NCBI GenBank assembly: GCA_025677825.1
Contig: JAIXMO010000028.1
Coordinates: 124,001-188,000, forward strand
Length of the DNA: 64,000 nucleotides
Source: Helicostylum pulchrum
Taxonomy: Eukaryota > Mucoromycota > Mucoromycetes > Mucorales > Mucoraceae
Direction: 5' to 3'
Under the pieces are notes generated by a model. The model was given only the letters and a program-made list of their open reading frames with translations, had not been told where the DNA came from and made no database searches. The position numbers were made by a program, and so were the translations under genes. Shown piece by piece: positions 22,760 through 33,736 of the stretch (its first letter is position 1; every line of letters begins with the position of its first letter).

Positions 22760-23058
22760 ATGATTCCATTAGCTTTACTCCACGCTCAACTCTCTCCAAA
22801 ACATAACTTTGGGCTTTCTCTCACTCATATTTCGTATACACATAAGCCATGGTTCGGTAACAGATATACATTAAGGTTTACTAGCCTGAAATATAATGGT
22901 ATGATATATTTTTTTTAAAAAAAAACGAGCGCTATAGTACTGATAGATTCTTTTTTTTTTTTTTTTTAGTTTCGCCACCTCCTACGTTTATTGATAGGTT
23001 GAAAACCAGTTTTTCCTTATATAGTCCATTTCGAGTATTTCAAAAATATAAACAATGA
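22760..23058 (+). CDS. Candidate 75-aa protein, two exons, unknown family
   Basis: ATG at 22760 follows a long pyrimidine leader like those of the confirmed genes. Exon 1 (22760-22898) ends in a gtatga donor, and exon 2 (22970-23058) follows a T17-AG acceptor. The join is in frame and closes at TGA: MIPLALLHAQLSPKHNFGLS, THKPWFGNRYTLRF, then SPPPTFIDRLKTSF and FRVFQKYKQ. No domain is recognised. There is no signal peptide or clear span; it is aromatic- and basic-rich. Good splice sites and a leader support it, and the absence of a known family counts against it. Confidence 0.4.
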
Positions 23059-24190
23059 GGGATTTACGTAAATGATATCATTTCCCCCATATTATATAGT
23101 ACACTATTTACGGTATATTTTGTCGTTTGAAAAAAAATAAAATGCCGTTGGTAATAGTTATGCTTAGCTACTTTTTTTTCTTTATTATTCGTATGATAGA
23201 TCACCCTTTTTATTTTTTATATAGGAAAAATAGATGAAGTGGTAGCATCAGAAGAGAGTTTTCAAAAGTGGTGATGTCTTTATATCTTTCTTATTACTTG
23301 AGGGTACATTATATTTACACGTTCAGACAAAAATGTGTGACGCATAAGACGTTTTTAAAATAAGTTGTAACAACAGGTTGTAACAACAGGTTGTAGACAT
23401 TGTATTGTTTATAAAAATGATTAAATAGATCCGCTATATTTTATCAATCTAAATATTTTATCCTTTTTTTTTTAAAAAAAAAAATCGTGTTTTCTTTCTT
23501 TGATGTACTTTTTTTTTCTCTTAAGTTTTTACAAAATGATATTGTTCTTCTTAAATCAACCGCCTTGTAAAAGAGCTCTAGTCTCAAACGCACAAATGTG
23601 TTTCATCCAAATATAATAATGCTATTTTTTCCGGCACTTAATAAAGGTACGTGAAAAAGTAATACGCCGTACTCTTGTTTTTTACTGAACGTGTAAATAG
23701 ATATCGTACCAAGAATTCCCCACGAGCAAAGCAATTATTTGATGAGCTTGAACTGAAAAAGGGAGCACAACGTCGAGCGATGAAGGAGAAGCAACGTCGC
23801 TTCTGTATTTTTTCAGTCTAGTAGGTTTTTTGAAACCTTAGATAGGTTATTAAACATCCCAATATTCATAACTAATTTTTGTAGAGTCTAAAATAATCCA
23901 GGCTAGATTTTCTTCTTTTTTTATTCCTCCCCTAAGTGAGGACCACAAGAACTGATACGGAGGTGCTTATCGAGAAAGCGAAAAAAAAAAGGTAAAACTA
24001 ATCACGCCACTGTCAATATATGTTAAAAGTTCTATAGATTCTCAAATCATATCTGGAAAGGATAGGTCGGTTGAAGACGAAAACGTTGGTGAAACTATTG
24101 ATGTAAGTAATACATTTATAAGGTAAGCCCATACAAAATAGTCCTACTATAGTATTAATTTCATGTAAAAAAAAAGGAAGCACACAAGGA
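23059..24190. other. Gene-poor flank of the transposon with coding-like scraps
   Basis: Notable items are a short tandem repeat, aggttgtaacaac, at 23363-23396; the 22-bp word shared with 5851-5872 at 23679-23700; and after it an open stretch rich in K/R/E (LFDELELKKGAQRRAMKEKQ). A further open stretch, at about 24013-24102, reads KSSIDSQIISGKDRSVEDEN and ends at a gtaagt. Joining it to the frame at 24311 gives a stop, so the two do not form one exon pair. Confidence 0.35.
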
Positions 24191-24223
24191 TACAGTCATA
24201 CCTGTGAAAATTGTCGGTTTTTA
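24191..24223 (+). repeat. Left terminal inverted repeat
   Basis: It starts with TA-CAGTCATACCTG and ends attgtcggttttta. It pairs with 27609-27641 with about four mismatches in the middle. Confidence 0.9.
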
Positions 24224-24310
24224 AAAAACATGGTCGATTACTATAAATATATTTGTCGATTACGAAAAAAGCAATTGTCGATTATATTGACGATTTATTT
24301 CCCAAATTAG

Positions 24311-24891
24311 GCTTAACACTGGTGTTGAAGATACTGAATCTCTAAGACCTGATGGTAATGTGTTTGAATTAGAACAACGAAGGATAAAGTTTTCTACTGG
24401 ATATGTTGAGGTGAAGCCTGATAAAAGTTGTTCTGACACACCGAAGACACACGAGGACCTTTTGAGATTAGTAAATTTCTGTAAAGACACTCTTGACAAA
24501 AAAGATGTGAAGTCGATGATTGCTGTGCAAGCAGTAGGTAAGCCTGAAGTCAAATACCAATTTTTCTACAATTTTGTTTACTATTCTTTTTTTTTATGAT
24601 AAAGGATATTATGTTACAATTTATCTGTTCTCTCTTGAAGCCACTGGACTCTATTTGCTTACAGAACTGTACTCTTTTAATGTCCCGAAATCTATATCTG
24701 AATTACCCCAGTTCGTCATGCATTTTGATGAAATCAAAAAAATAATGGTTTGTTACCAAGAAAACTGTGTCTTGGTAAATGACATTCACAAGGAATCAAG
24801 GAAGAGAATGTCTATTCAACAAAAAAATACTCATAATATTTTGAATGTAAAGAAACCGAAAAAGTTACGTTCATCTCTTGCTTTTAAATAG
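24311..24891 (+). pseudogene. Truncated passenger gene, PD-(D/E)xK-like fragment
   Basis: Two exons (24311-24537 and 24605-24891) splice in frame and end at a stop. There is no in-frame ATG near the start, and the frame is closed at 24288, so the 5' part is missing. The reading GYVEVKP, then EDLLRLVNFCKDTLDKKDVK, MIAVQAVG, YYVTIYLFSLEATGLYLLTE and IPxSI-type ELPQF resembles a family I recall as highly multicopy in Mucorales, usually annotated as hypothetical. The E-x-K of VEVK followed by a helix is compatible with a PD-(D/E)xK nuclease fold, which is an inference. It lies between the left TIR and the transposase genes, on the same strand. Confidence 0.5.
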
Positions 24892-25073
24892 TTGTAGTAA
24901 TAAAACGCTGCTATACCTTTGATAATAACTAATTATATAGCATACACAACAGTTAATTTTTGAACAAAGTGCTCAAGATCCAGAAAAAGTAGATGTTATC
25001 ATGACAGGTTTTGCCTTCAAAAACTTGAATCTGAGCAAATATATAAAAGCTGTACGTTTTTCTTGAGCGAGCC

Positions 25074-25665
25074 ATGTTGCTTTCCAATCCTGCTTCAGAA
25101 CGAGCGGGAATCAACGCAAGAACAGCTCAGGGATGGGTAAAGCGAATGGACAATGATCCAGAATGGAATATATACGGCAAGCTTATGAACAAAGTCAATC
25201 GTGATGAATCTCAACTACAGGAAGAGCATAAGTATTCCCTGATTCATATTTTCGATGAGCAACCTCAAGCAACAAGAACGAATGCAGTTGATAGTCTTAC
25301 CGCAACATTCGAGGACTTCAGTTTGAAAGAGTCTCAGGTACGTAAACACTTTCATAAAAGATCAATACAACTTGACAGTCAAGCGGATCACTTGTCGTCC
25401 TGTGGCTAAAGTCTCTGAAAAAAACGCGCATCAAGAGGAAAGAGTGGGTCAAGAAATAATCTCAGACAGATATGGATTATCTAAGTAATTACGTCTTCTT
25501 GAATGAGGTTGCATTCGATATCAAAATGGAGACCTTTGACGGAAAGATCTGCAAGAGGCACTTCAGCCATGGTTACTACACCATCAACTCGTGCAGTATC
25601 TCATATCATTCTAGGGACAATCTCTGCCATGGGTGTAGTGAATATCAAGATCATGCATATCTTTG
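25074..25665 (+). pseudogene. Broken Tc1-type transposase (second copy)
   Basis: The N-terminal part reads INARTAQGWVKRMDNDPEW, a helix-turn-helix like the intact copy's NSRTAERWWKSYQ. After residue about 95 the frame shifts at least three times (near 25375, 25470 and 25545). The first catalytic block is recognisable as YVFLNEVAFDIKM beside the intact VFIDEAGFSINM, with the catalytic Asp changed to Asn. The stretch RGTSAMV, then SHIILGTISAMGVV, parallels RGTPAIV and SHTIIGAIHASSV. The rest of the catalytic domain is absent, because an inverted fragment begins here. It is clearly non-functional. Confidence 0.7.
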
Positions 25666-25945
25666 TAGCTACAGGAATTGACACCCCTCCTTCCTGCAAA
25701 ATTTCAATAAAGCGACGTATTTGCTCAGGTCCATACTTATCCTTCCTTTTCTTATCATCTGAAAGAGAAACCACGGCTAGATTAGTAGTGATCTCCTCTA
25801 AGTTCTCGTCCATTTTAATGTTATGGACGGGGGTGATGAAATCAGTTAATGTAGTAATCTCGCCGTATTCATAACCTAAATCCATATCCTCAGCTTCACT
25901 TTCAGGATAAAATTCAATTATGGGTCGATAATTAGTGCAACCCAT
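25665..25945 (-). pseudogene. Inverted 5' fragment of a third transposase
   Basis: On the minus strand an open frame from 25945 reads MGCTNYRPIIEFYPESEAED and later KYGPEQIRRFIEILQEGGVS. The last part aligns with the intact transposase NSYTDKEREKFIDLMIEAP, the start of its DNA-binding domain. Similarity ends abruptly near 25665, where the plus-strand broken copy ends. This looks like a rearrangement or nested-insertion junction. Confidence 0.5.
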
Positions 25946-26199
25946 TCTTCCTACGAAAATATTGATCTTTTATATGTAATAGTCTAATGAAAAATGCCCA
26001 ATATGGTTATGGAAATGGTCTAGTAAAAATTTACGGATGTCTCTTGGGAAATTTGCAATGGTCTCTGAAGAATTTTGCAGCCATCTCGTTTTAGGTTAAA
26101 ATCCTGTATTTGTTCATGTAATTTTTTGAAAGGCATCGCAGCTTTGCGAAGTTTTATTTCTTTTTTTTAAAACCTACAAATGACAAAGTCTTTTTTTTT

Positions 26200-27567
26200 T
26201 ATGAAGATGGGCAAGATAATGTCTTTAATGAACAAGGAGAAAAGATTTTTGATCCAATAGAGGGCATCTTAACTGCAATTACAGACCCCAACATTGTTCT
26301 TGAGACAATTACAAGTCAAAGAGAATATCTAGCTCTAAAGCCTATTGAAAGAGTCACTCAAAAAAAGATTCCTAAGGAAATAAAGGTCGTTAAATCGACT
26401 AAAAAGTACAATAGCTATACCGACAAAGAACGAGAAAAATTTATAGATCTAATGATAGAAGCACCTGAAGAACGAGACAATATTGCCAAGTTTTCAAAGC
26501 AGCTCGCTATCAATTCACGTACGGCGGAAAGATGGTGGAAGAGCTACCAAACGAGTGGGGAAGTGCCATATAAAAAGACGGCGAACATTGGCCCAAAAAG
26601 CTCCATCACTGCCGAACAAGAAGAGCATATAGAACGTTTAATTGAACAAGACCCTCAAATCGTTACTGAAGATATCATAGATAACTTGACTACGCAGTTT
26701 GAAGGCTTTTCGATCTCTGTATCCCGACTAAACCACTATTTAAAGAACAACATGCATATCAGAGTAAAGAGACCTACATTTGAGGCCGAAAAAAGAAATT
26801 CTATTGAGAACTTGAATACAAGGTATCAGTGGTTTATGGAATGGAAAGATACAAATCTAGATTACACAAAGAATTGTGTGTTTATAGACGAGGCAGGTTT
26901 CAGTATTAACATGCGAAACAGTTGGGCAAGATCAGTGAGAGGAACTCCTGCCATTGTCCATGTGCCAAAATCAAGGTCACCATCCCACACAATAATTGGC
27001 GCAATTCATGCCTCTAGTGTATTTCATGCAGTATTGAAAAAGCCACCGCCTAAATCCGATAGAAGCTCTCAGAATAAAAAGATTAAAAAGATCAATAATG
27101 GCAAGAAACGAGCAACCTCCGAGATTGTTAATGAAGAAACAAATGTAGAAGAGGATGAGAATATTGTCGACAATGCTAAACCTGCATCAAAAGGCACAAC
27201 TACCGTCCACTTCATCAAGTTTATGAATGAACTGCTAGTTGTAATAGACCTTGATCAGGGCTTAAAGGGAAGTTATATTGTTATGGACAATGCTTCCATA
27301 CATAAATCGAATCTAATGAAAAGAAAGATTGAAGGCAGAGGTTACCATGTGATGTACCTTCCCCCGTACTCTCCTGAACTAAATCCTATTGAGCAGTTTT
27401 GGGCAATCGTGAAGGGCAAATTGAAACGCCACCGATTGATGACTGAAGAGAATCTATCGTCTAGAATTGCTGACGCTTGTAATGAAGTTCTTATCAGTGA
27501 CCTTTATGGCTTCGCCAGCCATTCTAAACGTCAGATAATAAACTGTTGTAATAGAACTCCATTTTAA
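26200..27567 (+). CDS. Tc1/mariner-like DD34E transposase, apparently intact
   Basis: The frame is open from about 26122 to a stop at 27565-27567. The first in-frame ATG is at 26452, but coding-like residues (DNVFNEQGEKIFDPIEG, ALKPIERVTQKK) extend upstream, so the true start is probably in an upstream exon or close to 26200. The protein has an N-terminal HTH (YTDKEREKF, NSRTAERWW) and then the DDE catalytic domain: D in VFIDEAGFS, D in YIVMDNASIHK, E in PELNPIEQFWAIVK. There are 34 residues between the second D and E, defining the Tc1 DD34E group. The enzyme excises and inserts the element at TA sites in the nucleus. Unusual is a Lys-rich, then acidic insertion of about 45 residues between the first two Asp (around KIKKINNGKKR), probably a nuclear localisation signal. 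Confidence 0.85.
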   Translation, partial: YEDGQDNVFNEQGEKIFDPIEGILTAITDPNIVLETITSQREYLALKPIERVTQKKIPKEIKVVKSTKKYNSYTDKEREKFIDLMIEAPEERDNIAKFSKQLAINSRTAERWWKSYQTSGEVPYKKTANIGPKSSITAEQEEHIERLIEQDPQIVTEDIIDNLTTQFEGFSISVSRLNHYLKNNMHIRVKRPTFEAEKRNSIENLNTRYQWFMEWKDTNLDYTKNCVFIDEAGFSINMRNSWARSVRGTPAIVHVPKSRSPSHTIIGAIHASSVFHAVLKKPPPKSDRSSQNKKIKKINNGKKRATSEIVNEETNVEEDENIVDNAKPASKGTTTVHFIKFMNELLVVIDLDQGLKGSYIVMDNASIHKSNLMKRKIEGRGYHVMYLPPYSPELNPIEQFWAIVKGKLKRHRLMTEENLSSRIADACNEVLISDLYGFASHSKRQIINCCNRTPF

Positions 27568-27608
27568 TAACAATAAAACCACATGTCCTTACGTCGACAA
27601 GTTGGTCT

Positions 27609-27641
27609 TAAAAACCGACAATTATCTCAGGTATGACTGTA
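27609..27641 (-). repeat. Right terminal inverted repeat
   Basis: It is the inverse of the left end and finishes in gactgTA. It lies 41 bp after the transposase stop. Confidence 0.9.
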
Positions 27642-30002
27642 TAGCTGTAGCACGAGAAATGTCCAAAAAAACTACTTTGTAGATACGTTGCTAAACTTGT
27701 AAATACTACCATCTACAGTTTGAAATTCAATTATCAAGTTATTTTACTTTGGCAGTTTAAGTATATTATCAAAAAAGGAATAAATTCGAAAACATGTTCA
27801 CAAAGAAGTACGTTACACCTTTTTTATCACCGTATTTTTCATTACTGGGTAAAAAAAAATATATAAGCAAACTTTGGTTGGCATACGCCTGCACCTAAAG
27901 CAATAGCAGTAGATGTGCTAACAATTTAATAATAATATATTGATATAGGTGTGGCAAAAAGAGTCTACTAGAGGATCAAAAGGGCAGAAGAGAGAATGAT
28001 TACGGACGAAAAAGCCTGATATAAAGTCGCTGTGGGATCAGAACAACCAGAGTATCTTCATTCTTAGAAATTAAATCCAAAGAACAGCATGATATTATGG
28101 TGTCATTAACAACGTTTGATACATATTATTTGATTTTACTCTTTAACTTTTAGTTTATTAATTTTTATTAATAATATGAATATACTAGCACAATAAGCTT
28201 AATTACTGTTTTTATTGCTGAACGTACATATGAGCGTGATTCAGCTTTTATATTTATGTTTTTTCTTTTCTAAACGGTGAAAACTCAAAGCAATATGAGG
28301 TATTACTTTCAATAACTAAAGGGAGATCAACCTAGAACTCACACCGACATTCTGTTTCTCTTTTTTTTTATTGGCAAGCGTCAATAAAAAAAAAAACGTT
28401 TTTTAATTTTATTTTATTTTGTGGGTTTAACCCCACTCCTTTTTATTTTAGCGGGAAATATCATGTTTCCCGATTACATCCTGTTTTTGTTGTTGCCAAG
28501 ATTTTTTTAAAGTAAAAAACTGTTTGTACAACACTCTTTTTTTTTTTTTTTTTTTTGTAGAATTGTGAAACTCCCTTTTTTTCTGCAACTTTAGAAAACT
28601 AGTTAAGCGCATAGAACCATGGTTATGGTAATTTTGTCATTTGGTGACACACCTTAGTGAAAATGACACTTGTTTGAGTATATATTTTAAAACAAAAAAA
28701 GTTAACCTGTTTTAGTACAGTGAAAATGATCACTAATAAAAAAGCTTAACCATACACATGTGTACCCAGTTTAAAATACTTTAAAGATGCATAGCTCATT
28801 TTACTTTTTTTTTTAATGCAAGTCTCCCGTATATAAACGAAATAGGTAAATTTACCCAAACAAGAAGGACTATTTGTCGTGCGTCTAATAAAAGTTATTT
28901 TTTTTATTAAAAAAAAAGCCATATTACAAAGATATATATTTAGGGCCTTCATTTTAAAATACAAAAAGGTTATATTTACAGAATGTGAAGAAATTTTTTA
29001 ACCGCCTAGAAAGATTGCTTTTACGGTATGTTAGCGACTCCTTTATAAATGTTATGCTCCTCTTCTAAAATAACTGACCTATTTTTTCATTGTCGGAATT
29101 TTTTTATAGTTTGATTGTTCCATTTTTTAGAAATGTCTTTTTGGAGTAGTAAAAAGATACAATGGCCTTGAAATAGATTGGTTCCTAATCTATGTTTCAG
29201 CTTGTAGGTTATACTTTTACTAGAGTTAACTGTTTGCAGTGCAAGAAAAAGAGCTGACATACAGTACAACATTTTTTTTTTTTTTTTTTTTGGTTAGCAG
29301 GAAATTAAAAAATGGATCTAAAAAAGGTTTCAAAATAAATAACGTAGTTTTTATTCCTGGAGCCACGCTGTCAGATAAAGCTTACTGTAAAAAAAGAAGA
29401 CTTGCGAAAGTCTTGAGTAAAAGATTTAAATACCAAATACTAGAACCGCCACTATGATGAAATGTGTATGCTAAGACGAGAAGGTTAAATATACCCTCAG
29501 CCACGGTACACCAGAGTTCTTAGCTTGTTAGAAATCCACTAAACAAAGACCTTGCCCTCAAAAAAGAAGCAGCTAGGAATTTGATAATCACTAAAAATGT
29601 CTCAAAGAGAAAGAATTCTTTTCGTTCTTTAAAGAACAAGTTTTTATTTTCTAGTTTTTTTTCTGTGTGTCTTGGCTGATGGGGCTGATGAGTACGAATG
29701 TAGTAATTGACGATCATCCAGGTATGGTTTCACTCTGAGTTTTTTTATTTATTTATAAATATCAAAAAAACGTTTTTGTGTGGAGGGCTGTGAATAAACT
29801 TTTTTTGAACACATACCTTTTTTTTTTTAAAAAAAAAGAAAAATCCCTGTCCTCTTCTTTTCGCCCCCTTTATTCTCCTCTTCTTACTGGACTTGATTTT
29901 AACCAAAAGTAAAAAAAAAAAATATAACTTTTTTTTCTTTCTTCTCGGTTACCAAATAGTAAACAAAACAACAAAAAGAAGAAGAAAAAAAGAGTTTTTT
30001 AA
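27642..30002. other. Gene-poor interval with one exon-like scrap
   Basis: Two neighbouring hairpins occur at 28420-28435 (gtggg / cccac) and 28451-28473 (cgggaaa / tttcccg). At about 29299-29456 an open stretch after a T-rich ag acceptor reads RKLKNGSKKGFKINNVVF, then PGATLSDKAYCKKRRLAKVL, and stops; it looks like the last exon of a lost gene. At about 27950-28020 a similar scrap follows an atatag acceptor. Nothing else is seen. Confidence 0.35.
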
Positions 30003-32274
30003 ATGCAAGACTCGTTTTTTAAATTGTTTGGTTCTGTCCGACTTGTACAAGAAGTGACAAGATCGAACCAATCCTCCAATAGTACATCATCTAGTAGTTT
30101 AAATGTCGATTCCGAATCTACTTTACAAGATCCTTCATCCACAGTTGAAAGCAACCCACCTAAACCGATACTAGAGGACACAATAGTAGAAAAACAAGAA
30201 GAGCAGCCAAAACCAAAGCAGAAGCATATGTACGTACAGCAAGACATACATCAACCTGCTTTACAGCAGCAACAACAACAACAGCAGTTATTTTCTTGTT
30301 GGTCTGCTACTCAACCCATACCAATTTCTTTTAGTAGTAGTAGTACCGTTAGTTCACCTACTGTATCAAACAACCCTAATAAACCCAGAAATCTGTTGTC
30401 GGCTAGTCGAAAGAACACAAAGTACACTATTAGACACTACCGTACACGACAAGCATCTATCTCTGACCGTAGACAAAAAGAACAAGCAGTGGTGGTGGAT
30501 GATGGACAAAAGAGCAAATCACAAAAGTTGTTATGTCTTTGGCCTTTACCTACAGTTACCCGATACATGATCTTGATTGCTGTATTTATTTCAACGTTGA
30601 ATTTCTTGGACATATTAGACTTGTCTTGTGCTGCACCTTCTTATGTCATTCATCAATTGGATTTTAAAAATTTGATTTTGTCACCATTTTTGTTTGATTG
30701 GACATTTCCTAGTTTAGTATTGTTTGGCTGGAACGTTTTAATACTAGGTTTATTTGAAGAATCCTTGGCTCATATGTTGGGTGGCACTCGTCGCTTTATT
30801 GGTTTACTATCCTTCATGTTCTTTGTCGTCTCTGCGCTTAGATTATTATTGGGTTTCATCTTTTCCAAATCCACCGGTTGGGCCTTTCCTTCTTTATTCT
30901 TTAGTAATTCCATGCACGAGTGTAGTCAAGGTAAGACCCTAAAAAAAAAAGTGTGTATAATTTCTTTGTTTTAATAATTATTATTGTTATAGGTCTGGCG
31001 CCGTTCTTATTTGGTTTATTAGTGGTTCAATCACTTAGTATAGACGACAAGTACATTTTAATTTACGGCCAAGAAGAATCCCAAAAGATTACAGTGCGTA
31101 AACTTACTTTACAATTTATAATGTGCCTTGTAAATTACACCACGAGAAATATACTTTGGTGGTCTATTTCTGGTTTATTAACTGGGTTTTTAGCCACCAT
31201 TATTTTTCAAACCTTATTAGCTTGTGAAAAACGTGAAGATTCAACTAAAGTAAAAGACCTTAATGAATTCATCACCTTGGAACACTACCGTCGTACTCCT
31301 CTCTGGCGATTAATTTGGTCCGCTATCAAAAAGGGTTTAATCGTTGTCTTTTTGATCTTCCCCGTACTCATGGCTTGCAACTCTTATTATACCCGCGAGT
31401 TCACCGTCACCTCTGCTGAATTAAACACCGTATCGCAAGACAAGTACTTGTTCACCATGGTCTTCATGACCGCTCCTCGCCGTGGTGACCCAGCTTACCT
31501 CAGTAGAACCATCGAATCCTATTTGGAAAACTGGCCAGAGTACCCCACTGCCGATTCTCCTTACAGCCGTATGCAAGCCATTGTGTACACTCATTTTACC
31601 AACCATACACAGTTCGAGTTGGCTCAACGACATTTTTCAAATACTATCAAGGGTAAACGTTATTTGAAGTGGATTCATAACGATGGAAATGAATGGAACC
31701 AAAGATTGCATGTTTCAAAGGCGCTTGATTTTGTTACAACCAGCTACCAAAGTACTTATTACGCTTTGATGGAGGATGATTTCCCTGTCTGTGGCAATAA
31801 AGAATGGCATGAAATTGAAAATGTCATTTATAAAGCACAAAAAAACGTACCAAGTCACTGTGGCGTATTTGTTGGTACCGGTGGAAGGTAAAAAATAACT
31901 TTACTGGTATTTTTGGAGCTGTATAAATTAACCTTTTTTAATAGTGGATTATTCTTGAGACCTGATTTAGCTCGTTTGACATCACAGTTATTATTACAAT
32001 ATGTTGATACGCCACCCGATATCATTATCCAGAAATGTTTAATGGGTCTGTTACCGGAATGTGCTCGTTGTTCTGATTCGTTGGTCACAAGTAAAACGTT
32101 ACTCATGTATCATATTGGTTATAATACTTCTACTAGTGATGATCGAGTCTATAAAAAAGATGAATTTCAATGTGGATGGCGTCACCCTTTTGTAAGTACA
32201 TGTTATTTTACTGCTTGTGTATATTTCTAACTTTTATATATTAGAACGGTGATCCTCGTGTCATTACACTTTAA
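30003..32274 (+). CDS. Rhomboid-like membrane domain fused to a GT-A-like glycosyltransferase
   Basis: Four exons (30003-30930, 30993-31887, 31945-32191, 32245-32274) encode 699 aa. Residues 1-180 are disordered and Gln/Ser-rich. About six spans follow (MILIAVFISTLNFLDIL, SLVLFGWNVLILGLF, FIGLLSFMFFVVSALRLLL, LAPFLFGLLVVQSL, ILWWSISGLLTGFLATIIF, LIVVFLIFPVLMAC) with rhomboid-like features (FEESLAHMLGGTRRF before a span) but no GxSx serine, so a pseudoprotease fold is likely. From about residue 450 a lumenal domain starts LFTMVFMTAPRRGDPAYLSR. It contains the acidic ALMEDDFPVCG, a DxD-type metal/nucleotide site, and HCGVFVGTGGSGLFLRPD, in the style of GT54 (MGAT4) or PGAP4-type transferases. 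Likely a Golgi or ER glycosyltransferase; donor and acceptor are unknown. Confidence 0.7.
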
Positions 32275-33736
32275 AAACGTCCCCTCTCACTCCTTTTTTA
32301 TATATATTATTATAGACCACCTTCCATTATATTATTATTATTTTAATTCTTATTTACCCCCCCCCCCCCCCTCCCCATTTAATTCTTGTTGTACAATAGT
32401 AGAAATACATTTTTTTGTTTTGTTATTATATTCCCTTACTTTTTACGTTAATTATTTTTTCTCTCTTTTTATTTGTTTTTAAAATAAACCTCATTTTGTG
32501 TGTTTCTTTTCATGATCAGTGGATAGCCGTATTGTTTGTTTGTTTTTTTGCAAGATTTTAAAAAAAAAAGTCGGCTGAGCTAATTGCATGAAACTTTTTC
32601 TTTTAAAAGCTAATGCCAAGTGGTTGTACCACAAAAAAATCAACGGAAGAAGGCTTCCGGGAGTCAATTAAATTGAATCTGTATTTAAACTGGACCCAAG
32701 AGATAAGGGTCTATTATATTTTCTAACGTCTGTGGGTACGCAAAAAAGGGGATTTTCCCGTGTGTGTGTACTCCTCCTGCGTAAAAAAAAAAAAAAAAAA
32801 AAAAACTGTATCGATAATAAAGTACATTTATGTTATTGTTGAACAAGAATTATATATCAAGTTAGTGTCTCGCTTTTTTGAAACAGTTACACGGCGATTT
32901 TGTTTTTTTTAAAAAAATAATTTATAGCTGTATACTTTTTTTTCGAGCAAGTGCCCCGTTGTCAATTTGACTATTTTTTTTTTTAGTAAAGATAGGCCAA
33001 GTGTGCGATGTTTCCATATGATGCGTAAATGAAACGTTAAAACTTTTTTTTTTTTTTTTTGACGGTATAAACATACATATTAAAATGAGTCATCCGTACT
33101 GACTACACAATTAAACTGCTTCTACTACTATTTGGCGAGTTTGAGAATAATAACTAATCTCAGTTCCAGGCACAGCTACTCTATCCAACTGTGACAATTT
33201 ACCCTAAAATTGCAAATGTACTCGAAATGTGCAACTATTATGATTCTGTCAGTGTCATTGTAACGTTAATTATAAACCAATCAAGTGTTGCGTAGTGGTG
33301 TTACAGACACTATCTAGGAGCATTTGCTTTAATAGTTAATTTTATTCCCTTTGTTCGTGTGTTGTTTTTGTATTAACTGTTTATTATACCGTTGATTGCA
33401 TTGCTGGTGCAAAGGGAAAAACAGTAATAAAAACGATAATATTTTTCAAGTAGTTGAAACCATTTCGTAATTATTATTTTTTTTTCATTGGCAGTTGATG
33501 ATTGGTTGGTGCACAAGAAAGAATGGGAAACACAGATTTTATGCAAAGAACCTGCAAAGCGTTATATGGTACATTTTTTTATTTATTTACATCCGACTAA
33601 AAAAAAAAAAAAAAAAGGCGAGGAAAAAGGATAGGGTATGGAAAACTAATAGAAGGTAGTTGTTTTTTGTTTGTTTTTTTGGGTGTATGATAAATTTACA
33701 TAAAGAGGAAAGAAGGAAAGAAGAAGAGAGATAAAT
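32275..33736. other. Convergent intergenic region
   Basis: Only homopolymer-rich DNA is seen. A C15 run lies at 32357-32371, and A runs of 16 to 22 occur at 32784-32805 and 33600-33616. Confidence 0.45.

Larger units (their letters stand above)
24191..27641 (+). mobile_element. Composite Tc1/mariner-like element with TA target
   Basis: Matching ends, tacagtcatacctg at the left and its complement caggtatgactgta at the right, extend to about 33-bp terminal inverted repeats flanked by TA. The left end also has subterminal repeats of gtcgatta (four copies, 24231-24297), likely transposase-binding sites. At 3.45 kb it is about twice the usual Tc1 length. Inside, in order, are a 5'-truncated gene fragment, a frameshifted transposase, an inverted piece of a third transposase, and an open DD34E transposase reading toward the right end. 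It is best read as an element that captured or was invaded by relatives and foreign coding DNA. Confidence 0.8.

Noticed and set aside
24013..24102. Possible first exon of the passenger gene outside the left TIR
   Set aside because: Joining its gtaagt end to the acceptor at 24310 gives an immediate stop, and the TIR lies between them.
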